Positions 46,947 to 58,000 of a DNA stretch of 64,000 nt are shown here, piece by piece. The position numbers were made by a program, and so were the translations under genes. Numbering within the stretch: position 1 is the first letter of the stretch; each line of letters opens with the position of its first letter. The stretch lies in NCBI RefSeq assembly GCF_009870125.1, contig NC_046683.1:28610129-28674128 (forward strand), in the 5' to 3' direction. The notes beneath the pieces are model-generated. The model saw only the letters and a program-made list of their open reading frames with translations. It made no database searches and was not told the DNA's origin. This DNA is from Drosophila pseudoobscura (taxonomy: Eukaryota; Arthropoda; Insecta; Diptera; Drosophilidae).

Positions 46947-47370
46947 TGTTACGGCAGAAACCGCAGCGGCAGCTCTAAATATCACTGCGCCTAACAGTCC
47001 TGAATATCACTGCGCCTAACAGCCCTGAATATCACTGCGTTAACAGCACAAACATTAACAGTGCTGAGCAAAGGGTTAATTAGGGCGAACGGCAGATAAA
47101 GGCAGGAAAAAGGAAGAACGAAAACAAAGGCAGCGGAAAAAACACTGAAGCGGTACAAGTTTTTTAGCGCTAGCTCTCGTAGTTTAACACCCGCCCGTTG
47201 GAGGCGTTGCCCGGCGCGGCAATATTCTAAAAAACTTTTCCTGCGCAACGGAGAGCAAATCGAATAATTACGACCGACAGAAAGAAGATCGGCGTGCGAC
47301 GCAATCAGCTGCGTCACGAGGGATTCGACTTTGCAAGTGAGATATCCTCACACAGTTGGACAGAAAGGCT
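46947..47370 (+). repeat. BEL-A 5' LTR and primer region
   Basis: Begins TGTTACGGCAGAAACC after ATACAAT. It carries three 25-bp tandem repeats (AATATCACTGCGCCTAACAG, about 46977-47048) and the block GGGTTAATTAGGGCGAACGG that recurs in the 3' LTR. The right edge is not exact; CTCACA near 47350 is a possible end. Compared with the 3' LTR it lacks about 100 bp that hold AATAAA signals (see 52953-53043). Confidence 0.65.
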
Positions 47371-47447
47371 AATCTCTTACATACGAGCGACACGTGGTTC
47401 GTGTATAACCACAAACCAGGACTGTACAAAAAAGACACCGGAATAAA

Positions 47448-50400
47448 ATGGACGGCGTCAAAGGTCAGCAGTCGGAATCTGGCGGTGAGACCCCGTGTGG
47501 ATTAGGAGAAATAAATGGGCCGGAAAAGATGCTTGGTGCGTGTTCTGAGACTGAGGGAGGTGCAAGGGAAACTCATCGCGTTAGGGATACATATATAGAT
47601 GTGAACTCGGCGGCAACAACGGCCACACCTAACGTGTCCACCACAGTCCCAACGAGCCATCAAGCACCAGAGCATACCAACCAAGGAGGAGGGGTGGATC
47701 AAGCCTTTTCACCAAGAACGAGCCTTTTAGATAGCTGGGAAACGTTCGCTCAACAGAGAGCGGATGCATTAGGAAGGCCGACGTATGCCACGGCCTTCGA
47801 GGGAATGCGCTCCATCCCGACGCATTCCAGACTGCCTCAAGCAGGAGGCCTCATGAGCTCCACGGTAATCAACGGAGGCTGGGACAGAGCAGTTCCCAAC
47901 TGGACCGGAGTCCACATGTCAGGACCCACGGAAGCAACGCGGATTGGAATGCCTACTGGGCTGAATCCGAACGAGACAATGCCAGTCGGCGCCATGTGGC
48001 ATCCAATGGCCGCACCGGCGCTGGGTACGAACCTGCATGGGCAAAAGCCCTTCATTCGCGCCCCGACTGCACAGTATTACCCAAGTACGAGTCGAAATAT
48101 TTCGGACCCGTACGCATACGGGAGTAATCGAGCGGTCGCGCCAGCGGGGGCGGAGAGATGCTTGACAGCATCCCAGATAGCCGCAAGACAAGTCATCAAC
48201 AAGGATCTACCATGCTTTTCTGGAAACCCCGAGGAATGACCCATGTTCATAGTAAACTTCGAGCAATCTACAGAACGCTACGGACTCAGCGATCAAGAGA
48301 ATCTCATGAGGCTGCAAAGGTGCCTGAAAGGTGCTGCTTTGGAAGCAGTACGAGGAAAATTAATGATGCCCGCAACAGTCCGACTAGCCATCGAGACTCT
48401 TCGAATGCTATAGGGCCGACCAGAGGCCATATATCACACCCTGCAGACGAAGCTAAGAATGGAGCCGTCCGTGAAATCGAGCAGCATCGAAAGCCTAGTG
48501 CGCCTGGCGCTGTCGGTGCAAAATTATCGCGCTACTGTTGACGCGATAGGACTGTCCGCCTATCTGAACGACCCTATGTTACTTCGCGACCTTGTGGAGA
48601 AACTCCCATTCGACTTGAAACTGGATTGGGCCAGACAAAGCGCTGGACTTCCGAGGGTAAATATCGCTGTTTTCGACGATTGGCTATTCCGAGTCGCATC
48701 GTGCGCAAGCACCGTGATGCCAGTAGCACCCGAGAAAGAAGTCTGCACGAAGGAGAAGAACCCAAGAATCCGGCTTATGGTGCACAATGATAGCAGCGCA
48801 CAACCGCCTTGCCGTAGGTGCAATGGGGCCCACAAATTGGAGGACTGTAAGCAGTTCCTGGAGCTAGAAGAGCCAGGTAGATGGAACTTCGTCAGAGAAA
48901 ATAAGCTATGCTGGAGGTGCCTTGGCAAACACTTTATAAGGCACTGTAAGTCAACAAGAGTATGTTCCGTTGACGGATGCTCGAGAAAGCACCATTTCCT
49001 CCTCCACAACAGTAACCAGCAAAGCTCTAGGGTAGAGAATAGGCCGAAGGAAAGCACTACGGTACTGCACACGATGCAGAACGAAGCTGCGTTGTTTAGA
49101 TACGTCCCCTTAACATTGTATGGACCGAACGGCCAAATGCAAGTGTTCGCACTGATAGACGAAGGATCCGCCTGTACCCTAATCGAGACTGAGATAACGG
49201 AAAAACTAGGTATCGATGGCCCCTCGGACGAGTTATGCCTACGCTGGACTGGAGACATCACGCAGAGAGAATCTCAATCCAAATGGATAAGCCTAGCGAT
49301 CTCTCCAAGGGACAACGTGGCTCGCAGATTCACGCTTCAAAACGTGAGAACAGTAAAAAACCTGGATCTGCCAAAGCAGACGCTGGACGACTCAATCCTA
49401 AAATCCCATTCGCACCTGGAAAAGCTACCGATACTCAGCTACAAGTACGTGAGAGCGTCATTGATCATCGGATTGGACAACGTGGAACTTGTAGTGCCAC
49501 TGACTGTCAAAGAACGCGAGAATTCCGAATTTATCGCCGCCAAATCCAGGTCGGGGTGGTCTGTTTATGGCCGCAGAAAGGGCGACGGGCCAGCGAGTCC
49601 GCGGGTAATGCACGTATGCGAATGTAATAAACACCCACAGCTGGACACTCTTGTAAAAGAGAGTTTCTCATTAGACGCGGTTGGCATAAATATGGCGAAG
49701 AGCACACTCAGGTCCAAAGAGGACGAAAGAGCAAAAACAATGCTGGAAAATTCCACGAGGTTTAGCAGCGAAATGAAGAGATGGGAGACAGGACTCCTCT
49801 GGCGGTACGACAACGTGGAACTTCCTTCCTCCAGAGAGATGGCAACGCGACGACTTCGGTGCCTAGAATCTCGTATGACACGCGATAAGGTGCTACGAGA
49901 GTTCGTAAACGAACAGATTAAGAGGTACGACGACATCGGCTACGTCCGAAAACTGGAAAAATATGAAATGGTCGAAGGCAAACGCTCCTGGTATCTACCC
50001 GTATTCGTGACTAAGAACCCGAACAAAGGCAAATTAAGACTCGTATGGGATGCAGCAGCCAAATTGGAAGGCATCGCTCTTAATTCAATGCTACTAAAGG
50101 GCCCCGACCAATTGCCATCGCTGGTAGGAGTAATATCGCGCTTTCGAGAGAAGTCTATTGGCATCTGCGGAGATATTAGAGAAATGTTTCACCAGGTTAG
50201 GATACGTTCGGAAGATCAAAGCTCACAGTAGTTTCTCTGGAGATATGGTGACACCAGTCCAGAACCGGATAGGTACGTAATGAGCGTAATGACCTTGGGT
50301 GCTTCTTGTTCCCCAGCAGCAGCGACCTACGTGAGAGATAGGAACGTAGAAAGGTTCATCGAGGAACAAAGAGGAAGTAGAGGCCATACTTCGCAACACC

Positions 50401-52838
50401 TTTGTAGATGACTGGCTCCAAAGCTGTGACTCAGAAGACGAAATGGTCCGTCTAGCGCTGGCAGTGAGGAACATACACAAAGAAGGAGGCTTCGAGATGA
50501 GAGGATGGATATCTAACTCGAGCACTGTGATGAGAGCGCTCTCAGGAGATGGAGATCATCAAGAGATGATGATTCGAGATCGAGATGACGGACTCAACAA
50601 GACGAGAACGAGTGCTTGGCATGTGGTGGCATCCAAGGAATGATTACTTCACCTTCGTCAATAAGTTTCCGAATGACATATACGACGAAGCGAAAACTGT
50701 GACGAAGCGGTCAATTCTACGTACAGTCATGACCATCTTCGATCCCTTAGGACTACTGGGGTTCTATATTATACAGGCAAAGATAACACTGCAGGACGTG
50801 ATGAGGTCGGCCGTAGGCTGGGATGAACAGGTCGAAGAAAGCGAACGTCAACGTTGGATGATATGGGCACAAAACATCGAAGAATTAAGGGTTGCACGAT
50901 ATCTCGGTCTAACGAAAGAAACATCTAATATCCAATTACACATCTTCACAGACACGAGCATAAACGCCTTTGCAGCCGTCGCCTACATAAGGATCGAACA
51001 AAGAGGAGAAGTCAGATGCACACTACTCGCATCAAAGACAAGAGTGGCACCATGGAAACCAATATCGATTCCCAGGATGGAGCTTATGGCAGCGATCCTC
51101 GGCCTACGACTCGCTCTCCGTCGAGGTCAAGCGACGTGTTTTTTGGACCGACTCCAAGAACGTGTTGTATTGGATATGTTCAGACGCCCGAAAGTACCAT
51201 CAGTTCGTTGCGCTGCGAATTTGAGAGATCTTGGAAACCTCGGACATATCAGAATGGAAATGGGTTCCATCCGCTCTGAACGTAGCAGACGATGGAACGA
51301 AGTGGACCAAAGAGTCGAGTTTCCAACCGGAAGCGAGATGGTTCTCCGGTCCGCCGTTCCTATTTGACGAGGAAGAACACTGGCCAACTACACAGCTCAA
51401 CTCGAGTAACCTGGAACGGATACACGTACATGAATGGACAGATACGCCGAAACCTCCATCAAAGCTGAGTAGCATAATCCCAAATGTATGTCGCTTTAGC
51501 AAATGGGAAAAGTTCACGGGAGCCCTGAGATGCGTGATGAGATTTCTGGACAAAATACGCAAAAGAGATTTCGCATCAGAGGATGCAAATTTAGCCGCAC
51601 GCTTTCGCAACATGGAAGATGTCAACATCGTTATATACCGGATGGTCCAAGAAGAGGCTTACCCTGAAGAAATGGGTCTTCTACGACAAGGAAGAATCGT
51701 GAGTAAGAAAAGTTCGATCTACAAATTATCGCCGTACCTCGATGAAACAGGCGTACTGAGAATACGCGGCCGCATAGATAAGTCGATCGGCATAACGAGG
51801 AACCTGAAACGGCCAGTAATTCTACCCGGAGGACATAACGTCACTAATCTTCTCATTGATTATTTCCATCGGAAGTTTCAGCATCAGCTTACTGAGATCG
51901 TCGTCAACGAGATGCGACAATTGTACCACATACCAGGACTGCGAGCAAGAGTTCGCGCCGTAGCGAAAACCTGCCAAAGATGTCGCAATAAAAGAGCGCT
52001 TCCAGAGGCACCGGATATGGGAAGCCTACCACCAGAGAGGCTAGCAATCAACGAACTGCCATTCACAAACACAGGTATCGACTACTTCGGACCACTGGAG
52101 GTAAACGTAGGAAAACGACGCGAGAAACGATGGGGAGTACTATTCACGTGCCTCACCGTGCGAGCAGTACACATCGAGCTGGCGAACTCCCTGTCAACAG
52201 ACGCCTTCATGCTAACATTGGAAATGTTCGTAGCCCGTCGAGGAGTCCCCAAGAGAATTGTGTCGGACAACGGGACGAGCTTCCGAGTAGCCAGCCGCTT
52301 ACTACGAGAAGAAATTGAAAGAATTCTACCGAACGAACTGGAAACCAAGTACCCGCAAATAGAATGGTCCTTCATACCCCCAGGAGCACCCCACATGGGA
52401 GGTGCGTGGGAAAGAATGATCAGATCGGTGAAATCCATACTAGCCGAAATATTAGAGGAGACGCACGTACAAGAACCAGTGCTGAGAACAGCACTAGCAA
52501 AGATAGAAAATATGCTGAATTCCCGACCCCTGACTTACGTGCCGTTGGAGTGTCCGGAAGCCGACGTACTTACACCGAATCACTTTCTGAGAGCAGAGAC
52601 CAGCTCGATGGCAGCAAAGAGCGACAGCAGCGCAATAGGAGCTATGCTGGGTAAGAGTTTTCGCATTGCAGGGCAGATCGTGGACAGCTTCAGAAAACGA
52701 TGGCTGAAGGAGTACCTACCGTGCCTGACGACACGAACCAAATGGCATGGACCCCCAACCAACCCTATCCAACTCGGAGACGTCGTGGTTCTAGCGGGCG
52801 GTTCTAGCCTAGGGTTAATTAGGGCGAACGGCAGATAA
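47448..52838 (+). pseudogene. BEL-A gag-pol polyprotein, copy 1
   Basis: ATG at 47448. Gag: low-complexity N-terminus, then LPCFSGNPEE, broken by TGA 48237 (Trp expected), MLRLQRCLKGAALEAVRG-like core, TAG 48411, FDDWLFRVAS. Knuckles CRRCNGAHKLEDC, CWRCLGKHFIRHC, CSVDGCSRKHH. Protease FALIDEGSACTLIE. RT KLRLVWDAAAKLEG, ICGDIREMFHQV, TAG 50229 (Gln expected), then a shift near 50370 and NTFVDDWLQ (VDD box). RNase H IFTDTSINAF, PRMELMAAILGLRLA, a shift near 51120, FWTDSKNVLYW, TGA 51222. Integrase HRKFQHQ, CQRCRNKR, TGIDYFGPL (Asp), RIVSDNGTSF (Asp), GAWERMIRS (Glu) to 52790. The frame then runs into LTR sequence, so the pol C-terminus is deleted. Dead copy with a complete domain order. Confidence 0.9.
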
Positions 52839-53063
52839 AGGCAGGAAAAAGGAAGAACGAAAACAAAGGCAGCGGAAAAAACACTGAAGCGGTACAAGTT
52901 TTTTAGCGCTAGCTCTCGTAGTTTAACACCCGCCCGACATTGTAAATGAATAAATGAAACAAATAAAACCGATTTGAAGAACAAAACCACGGGAGGCCTA
53001 TTGAACACGAGAGGCTTATCAAACGTACGGCCCCAGATTTGGAGGCGTTGCCCGGCGCGGCCA
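52812..53063 (+). repeat. BEL-A 3' LTR, partial
   Basis: Shares GGGTTAATTAGGGCGAACGG through CACCCGCCCG and then TTGGAGGCGTTGCCCGGCGCGG with the 5' LTR. It lacks the 5' portion of the LTR (repeats) and carries about 100 bp extra (52937-53038) with AATAAATG/AATAAAAC polyadenylation-like signals. Its right end joins a CR1 fragment. Confidence 0.75.
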
Positions 53064-53111
53064 TAACAATACATAAGTAATTTGAGTATTTTTACATACA
53101 TTCAGCGTGTT

Positions 53112-53585
53112 TTAGTTGTAAAAGTCTATAGAATCTATTATGGATTTGATCGATGCATAAAAAGGTTCGAAAAGGGCGCCAACACGACACGTATTACAAA
53201 ATGATAGCGAGGATGGGTGTGCGGACGTTCTACGCTTACTGTTTACGAAGCAGTAAAACTGTTTAGGGTCCTGAGAAAAACGTATCCTGCAACGAGATAG
53301 GTAGTTCTTATAGCATTGAGCATTAAGAACTGAAAAGTTTGACCGAGCTATTACATAACGAGAGTGAGAAGTAGGAGAACCCACTTCTTGAAATTTTTTA
53401 TAAAGTCTTGATTTTAAGTTTTTTAGACTGGATAACTCTTTGGTAAACCAAGGGGGTTTTCCAGATCTAATCGGGCAAGAAAGCGGGACACAAGAATCAA
53501 AAAATGTGCCAAGAGCATTGTAAAAAATGTTTGTGCCTTTTGTGACATCAGTGCACAAGTACAAAGCGGACCAATCAAAATCAAA
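53112..53585 (-). pseudogene. CR1-like LINE ORF2 fragment, copy 1
   Basis: Minus-strand frame from about 53585 covers the linker between endonuclease and RT: LYLCTDVTKGTNIFYNAL, PPWFTKELSSLKNLKSRL, YKKFQEVGSPTSHSRYV, FVNSKRRTSAHPSSL. It closely matches the minus-strand CR1 at 10629-10811, so same family. It holds the endonuclease-RT junction missing in that element. Cut by the BEL-A LTR side at about 53110 and by mtDNA at about 53586. Confidence 0.75.
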
Positions 53586-53698
53586 ATTTTATACTAAAAT
53601 GTATTATTAATTAAAAAACAAATTATTTTTAAATTTTGTAATTTACAAAAAAAAAATAATAGAATAAAAAAAAAAAAAATAGGGATAATCTTACTATT

Positions 53699-53763
53699 AA
53701 TGAATTGCCTGATGAAAAGGGTCACCTTGATAGGATGGATTATGCAGCATACTGCATTCATTG
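53699..53763 (+). pseudogene. trnI: NUMT tRNA-Ile (GAU), copy 1
   Basis: Acceptor AATGAAT pairs with ATTCATT, and anticodon GAT sits in CCTTGATAGG. The fold is kept. Copy 2 has GATAGGG, nearer to the usual Drosophila sequence. Not expected to be used in the nucleus. Confidence 0.88.
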
Positions 53764-53796
53764 ACAGGTTTTATTGTTTTTTTTTTATAAAGACTT

Positions 53797-53864
53797 TATA
53801 TTTAATAGAATTAAACTATTTCTAAAAGTATCAAAGACTTTTGTGCATCATACACCAAAATATA
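53797..53864 (-). pseudogene. trnQ: NUMT tRNA-Gln (UUG), copy 1
   Basis: Acceptor ends TATATTT/AAATATA pair. On the minus strand the anticodon lies in the TCTTTGATAC region. Position and strand are as in Drosophila mtDNA. Confidence 0.82.
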
Positions 53865-53889
53865 TATATATATATTTATATGTTAATTT

Positions 53890-53957
53890 AAAAAGATAAG
53901 CTAATTAAGCTACTGGGTTCATACCCCATTTATAAAGGTTATAATCCTTTTTTTTTA
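53890..53957 (+). pseudogene. trnM: NUMT tRNA-Met (CAU), copy 1
   Basis: AAAAAGATAAGCTAATTAAG start and the CTACTGGGTTCATACCCC anticodon arm (CAT) are diagnostic. The 3' acceptor strand is all T. Confidence 0.9.
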
Positions 53958-54958
53958 ATTTTTAATAATTCTTCAAAAATTTTATTTTTAACAATTATAA
54001 TTATCGGAACAATAATTACAGTTACATCTAATTCTTGGTTAGGAGCTTGAATAGGACTTGAAATTAATTTGTTATCTTTTATCCCCCTGCTAAGAGATAA
54101 TAATAATTTAACTTCAACTGAAGCATCTTTAAAATATTTTTTAACAAAAGCATTAGCTTCAACTGTTTTATTATTTTCATCAATTATTTTAATATTAAAA
54201 AATAATATGAATATTGAAATTAATGAATCATTTACTTAAATAATTATTATATCTGCCCTACTATTAAAAATAGGAGCTGCTCCTTTTCATTTCTGATTTC
54301 CTAATATAATGGAAGGTTTAACTTGAATAAATGCATTAATATTAATAACTTGACAAAAAATTGCCCCACTAATATTAACTTCTTATTTAGATATTAAAAA
54401 TTTATTACTTATTAGAGTAATTTTGTCAGTAATTGTAGGAGCAATTGGTGGATTAAACCAAACATCTTTACGTAAATTAATAGCATTTTCTTCAATTACC
54501 CATTTAGGATGAATATTAATAAGTTTAATAATTAGAGAATCTGTGTGATAAATTTATTTCACATTTTATTCTTTTTTATCATTTATTTTAACTTTTATAT
54601 TTAATATTTTTAAATTATTTCATTTAAATCAATTATTTTCTTGATTCATAAATAGAAAAGTTTTAAAATTTACTTTATTTATGAATTTTTTATCTTTAGG
54701 TGGATTACCTCCATTTTTAAGATTTTAACCTAAATGATTAGTAATTCAAGAATTAACATTTTGTAATCAATATTTTACATTAACAATTATAATAATATCA
54801 ACATTGATTACATTATACATTTATACTAAATTACTATGAAAATAATTGAACAATTAATACTCAATTTAATAATATAAATACAAATTTATACTTAATTTGC
54901 ACTTTTTTTTCAATTTTTGGATTATTTTTAATTTCTTTATTCTTTTTTATACTTTAAG
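53958..54958 (+). pseudogene. nad2: NUMT nad2, copy 1
   Basis: NADH dehydrogenase subunit 2 of complex I, read in the invertebrate mitochondrial code from ATT at 53958. In-frame TAA stops are at 54237, 54549 and 54726; the second is private to this copy. The frame is continuous between these stops, so point mutations dominate. Near the 3' end about 25 bp appear missing relative to the usual length (about 1025 nt). Many TGA codons (Trp in mitochondria) would stop nuclear translation. Confidence 0.92.
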
Positions 54959-55021
54959 GCTTTAAGTTAAATAAACTAATAGCCTTCAAAGCTGTAAATA
55001 GGGGTAAGCCTTTAAGCCTTA
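54956..55021 (+). pseudogene. trnW: NUMT tRNA-Trp (UCA), copy 1
   Basis: Acceptor AAGGCTT pairs with AAGCCTT; anticodon TCA in GCCTTCAAAGC. It overlaps trnC by 8 bases, as in Drosophila mtDNA. Confidence 0.88.
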
Positions 55022-55076
55022 GTAAATTTTTACTCCTTCAAAATTGCAGTTTGATATCATTATTGACTATAAGACT
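55014..55076 (-). pseudogene. trnC: NUMT tRNA-Cys (GCA), copy 1
   Basis: Minus strand AGTCTTATAGTCAATAATG start; anticodon GCA in AACTGCAATT. The tandem-duplication junction lies right after its 5' end at 55076-55077. Confidence 0.85.
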
Positions 55077-55077
55077 G

Positions 55078-58000
55078 GGCAAAACCCCTTCATTCGCGCC
55101 CCGACTGCACAGTATTACCCAAGTACGAGTCGAAATATTTCGACCCGTACGCATACGGGAGTAATCGAGCGGTCGCGCCAGCGGGGGCGGAGAGATGCTT
55201 GACAGCATCCCAGATAGCCGCAAGACAAGTTATCAACAAGGATCTACCATGCTTTTCTGGAAACCCCGAGGAATGACCCATGTTCATAGTAAACTTCGAG
55301 CAATCTACAGAACGCTACGGACTCAGCGATCAAGAGAATCTCATGAGGCTGCAAAGGTGCCTGAAAGGTGCTGCTTTGGAAGCAGTACGAGGAAAATTAA
55401 TGATGCCCGCAACAGTCCGACTAGCCATCGAGACTCTTCGAATGCTATAGGGCCGACCAGAGGCCATATATCACACCCTGCAGACGAAGCTAAGAATGGA
55501 GCCGTCCGTGAAATCGAGCAGCATCGAAAGCCTAGTGCGCCTGGCGCTGTCGGTGCAAAATTATCGCGCTACTGTTGACGCGATAGGACTGTCCGCCTAT
55601 CTGAACGACCCTATGTTACTTCGCGACCTTGTGGAGAAACTCCCATTCGACTTGAAACTGGATTGGGCCAGACAAAGCGCTGGACTTCCGAGGGTAAATA
55701 TCGCTGTTTTCGACGATTGGCTATTCCGAGTCGCATCGTGCGCAAGCACCGTGATGCCAGTAGCACCCGAGAAAGAAGTCTGCACGAAGGAGAAGAACCC
55801 AAGAATCCGGCTTATGGTGCACAATGATAGCAGCGCACAACCGCCTTGCCGTAGGTGCAATGGGGCCCACAAATTGGAGGACTGTAAGCAGTTCCTGGAG
55901 CTAGAAGAGCCAGGTAGATGGAACTTCGTCAGAGAAAATAAGCTATGCTGGAGGTGCCTTGGCAAACACTTTATAAGGCACTGTAAGTCAACAAGAGTAT
56001 GTTCCGTTGACGGATGCTCGAGAAAGCACCATTTCCTCCTCCACAACAGTAACCAGCAAAGCTCTAGGGTAGAGAATAGGCCGAAGGAAAGCACTACGGT
56101 ACTGCACACGATGCAGAACGAAGCTGCGTTGTTTAGATACGTCCCCTTAACATTGTATGGACCGAACGGCCAAATGCAAGTGTTCGCACTGATAGACGAA
56201 GGATCCGCCTGTACCCTAATCGAGACTGAGATAACGGAAAAACTAGGTATCGATGGCCCCTCGGACGAGTTATGCCTACGCTGGACTGGAGACATCACGC
56301 AGAGAGAATCTCAATCCAAATGGATAAGCCTAGCGATCTCTCCAAGGGACAACGTGGCTCGCAGATTCACGCTTCAAAACGTGAGAACAGTAAAAAACCT
56401 GGATCTGCCGAAGCAGACGCTGGACGACTCAATCCTAAAATCCCATTCGCACCTGGAAAAGCTACCGATACTCAGCTACAAGTACGTGAGAGCGTCATTG
56501 ATCATCGGATTGGACAACGTGGAACTTGTAGTGCCACTGACTGTCAAAGAACGCGAGAATTCCGAATTTATCGCCGCCAAATCCAGGTCGGGGTGGTCTG
56601 TTTATGGCCGCAGAAAGGGCGACGGGCCAGCGAGTCCGCGGGTAATGCACGTATGCGAATGTAATAAACACCCACAGCTGGACACTCTTGTAAAAGAGAG
56701 TTTCTCATTAGACGCGGTTGGCATAAATATGGCGAAGAGCACACTCAGGTCCAAAGAGGACGAAAGAGCAAAAACAATGCTGGAAAATTCCACGAGGTTT
56801 AGCAGCGAAATGAAGAGATGGGAGACAGGACTCCTCTGGCGGTACGACAACGTGGAACTTCCTTCCTCCAGAGAGATGGCAATGCGACGACTTCGGTGCC
56901 TAGAATCTCGTATGACACGCGATAAGGTGCTACGAGAGTTCGTAAACGAACAGATTAAGAGGTACGACGACATCGGCTACGTCCGAAAACTGGAAAAAGA
57001 TGAAATGGTCGAAGGCAAACGCTCCTGGTATCTACCCGTATTCGTGACTAAGAACCCGAACAAAGGCAAATTAAGACTCGTATGGGATGCAGCAGCCAAA
57101 TTGGAAGGCATCGCTCTTAATTCAATGCTACTAAAGGGCCCCGACCAATTGCCATCGCTGGTAGGAGTAATATCGCGCTTTCGAGAGAAGTCTATTGGCA
57201 TCTGCGGAGATATTAGAGAAATGTTTCACCAGGTTAGGATACGTTCGGAAGATCAAAGCTCACAGTAGTTTCTCTGGAGATATGGTGACACCAGTCCAGA
57301 ACCGGATAGGTACGTAATGAGCGTAATGACCTTGGGTGCTTCTTGTTCCCCAGCAGCAGCGACCTACGTGAGAGATAGGAACGTAGAAAGGTTCATCGAG
57401 GAACAAAGAGGAAGTAGAGGCCATACTTCGCAACACCTTTGTAGATGACTGGCTCCAAAGCTGTGACTCAGAAGACGAAATGGTCCGTCTAGCGCTGGCA
57501 GTGAGGAACATACACAAAGAAGGAGGCTTCGAGATGAGAGGATGGATATCTAACTCGAGCACTGTGATGAGAGCGCTCTCAGGAGATGGAGATCATCAAG
57601 AGATGATGATTCGAGATCGAGATGACGGACTCAACAAGACGAGAACGAGTGCTTGGCATGTGGTGGCATCCAAGGAATGATTACTTCACCTTCGTCAATA
57701 AGTTTCCGAATGACATATACGACGAAGCGAAAACTGTGACGAAGCGGTCAATTCTACGTACAGTCATGACCATCTTCGATCCCTTAGGACTACTGGGGTT
57801 CTATATTATACAGGCAAAGATAACACTGCAGGACGTGATGAGGTCGGCCGTAGGCTGGGATGAACAGGTCGAAGAAAGCGAACGTCAACGTTGGATGATA
57901 TGGGCACAAAACATCGAAGAATTAAGGGTTGCACGATATCTCGGTCTAACGAAAGAAACATCTAATATCCAATTACACATCTTCACAGACGCGAGCATAA

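Larger units (their letters stand above)
40223..47370 (-). repeat. Palindrome, right arm
   Basis: Reverse complement of the left arm without the BEL-C insertion: BEL-B from the truncated pol end outward through gag, leader, primer site and LTR region, then the BEL-A 5' LTR. Beyond 47370 BEL-A continues, whereas beyond the mirror point (29598) the LOA-like LINE lies. Confidence 0.93.
48040..55076 (+). repeat. 7.04-kb tandem duplication, unit A
   Basis: Offset 7035-7037 to unit B (55077-62112). Contains BEL-A from late gag to 3' LTR, the CR1 fragment and the NUMT to trnC. Differences from unit B are few: a Tyr/Asp codon at 49969/57000, Thr/Ala at 50954/57991, a 2-bp change in a C run at 52751/59788, scattered NUMT changes. 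At the junction, trnC ...GACTG meets GGGCAAAAC of gag with about 2 bp of shared TG. Confidence 0.93.
53586..55077 (+). other. NUMT block 1 (control-region end to trnC)
   Basis: AT-rich mitochondrial DNA in native order: a short piece of A+T region, trnI, trnQ, trnM, nad2, trnW, trnC. It is flanked by a LINE fragment on the left and by a retroelement on the right, so it is nuclear (or an assembly join). The nad2 stops support nuclear decay. Confidence 0.9.

Noticed and set aside
53586..55077. Genuine mitochondrial genome contig
   Set aside because: Flanked by LINE and BEL sequence, duplicated in tandem, and nad2 has stops even in the mitochondrial code. An assembly chimera is not fully excluded.
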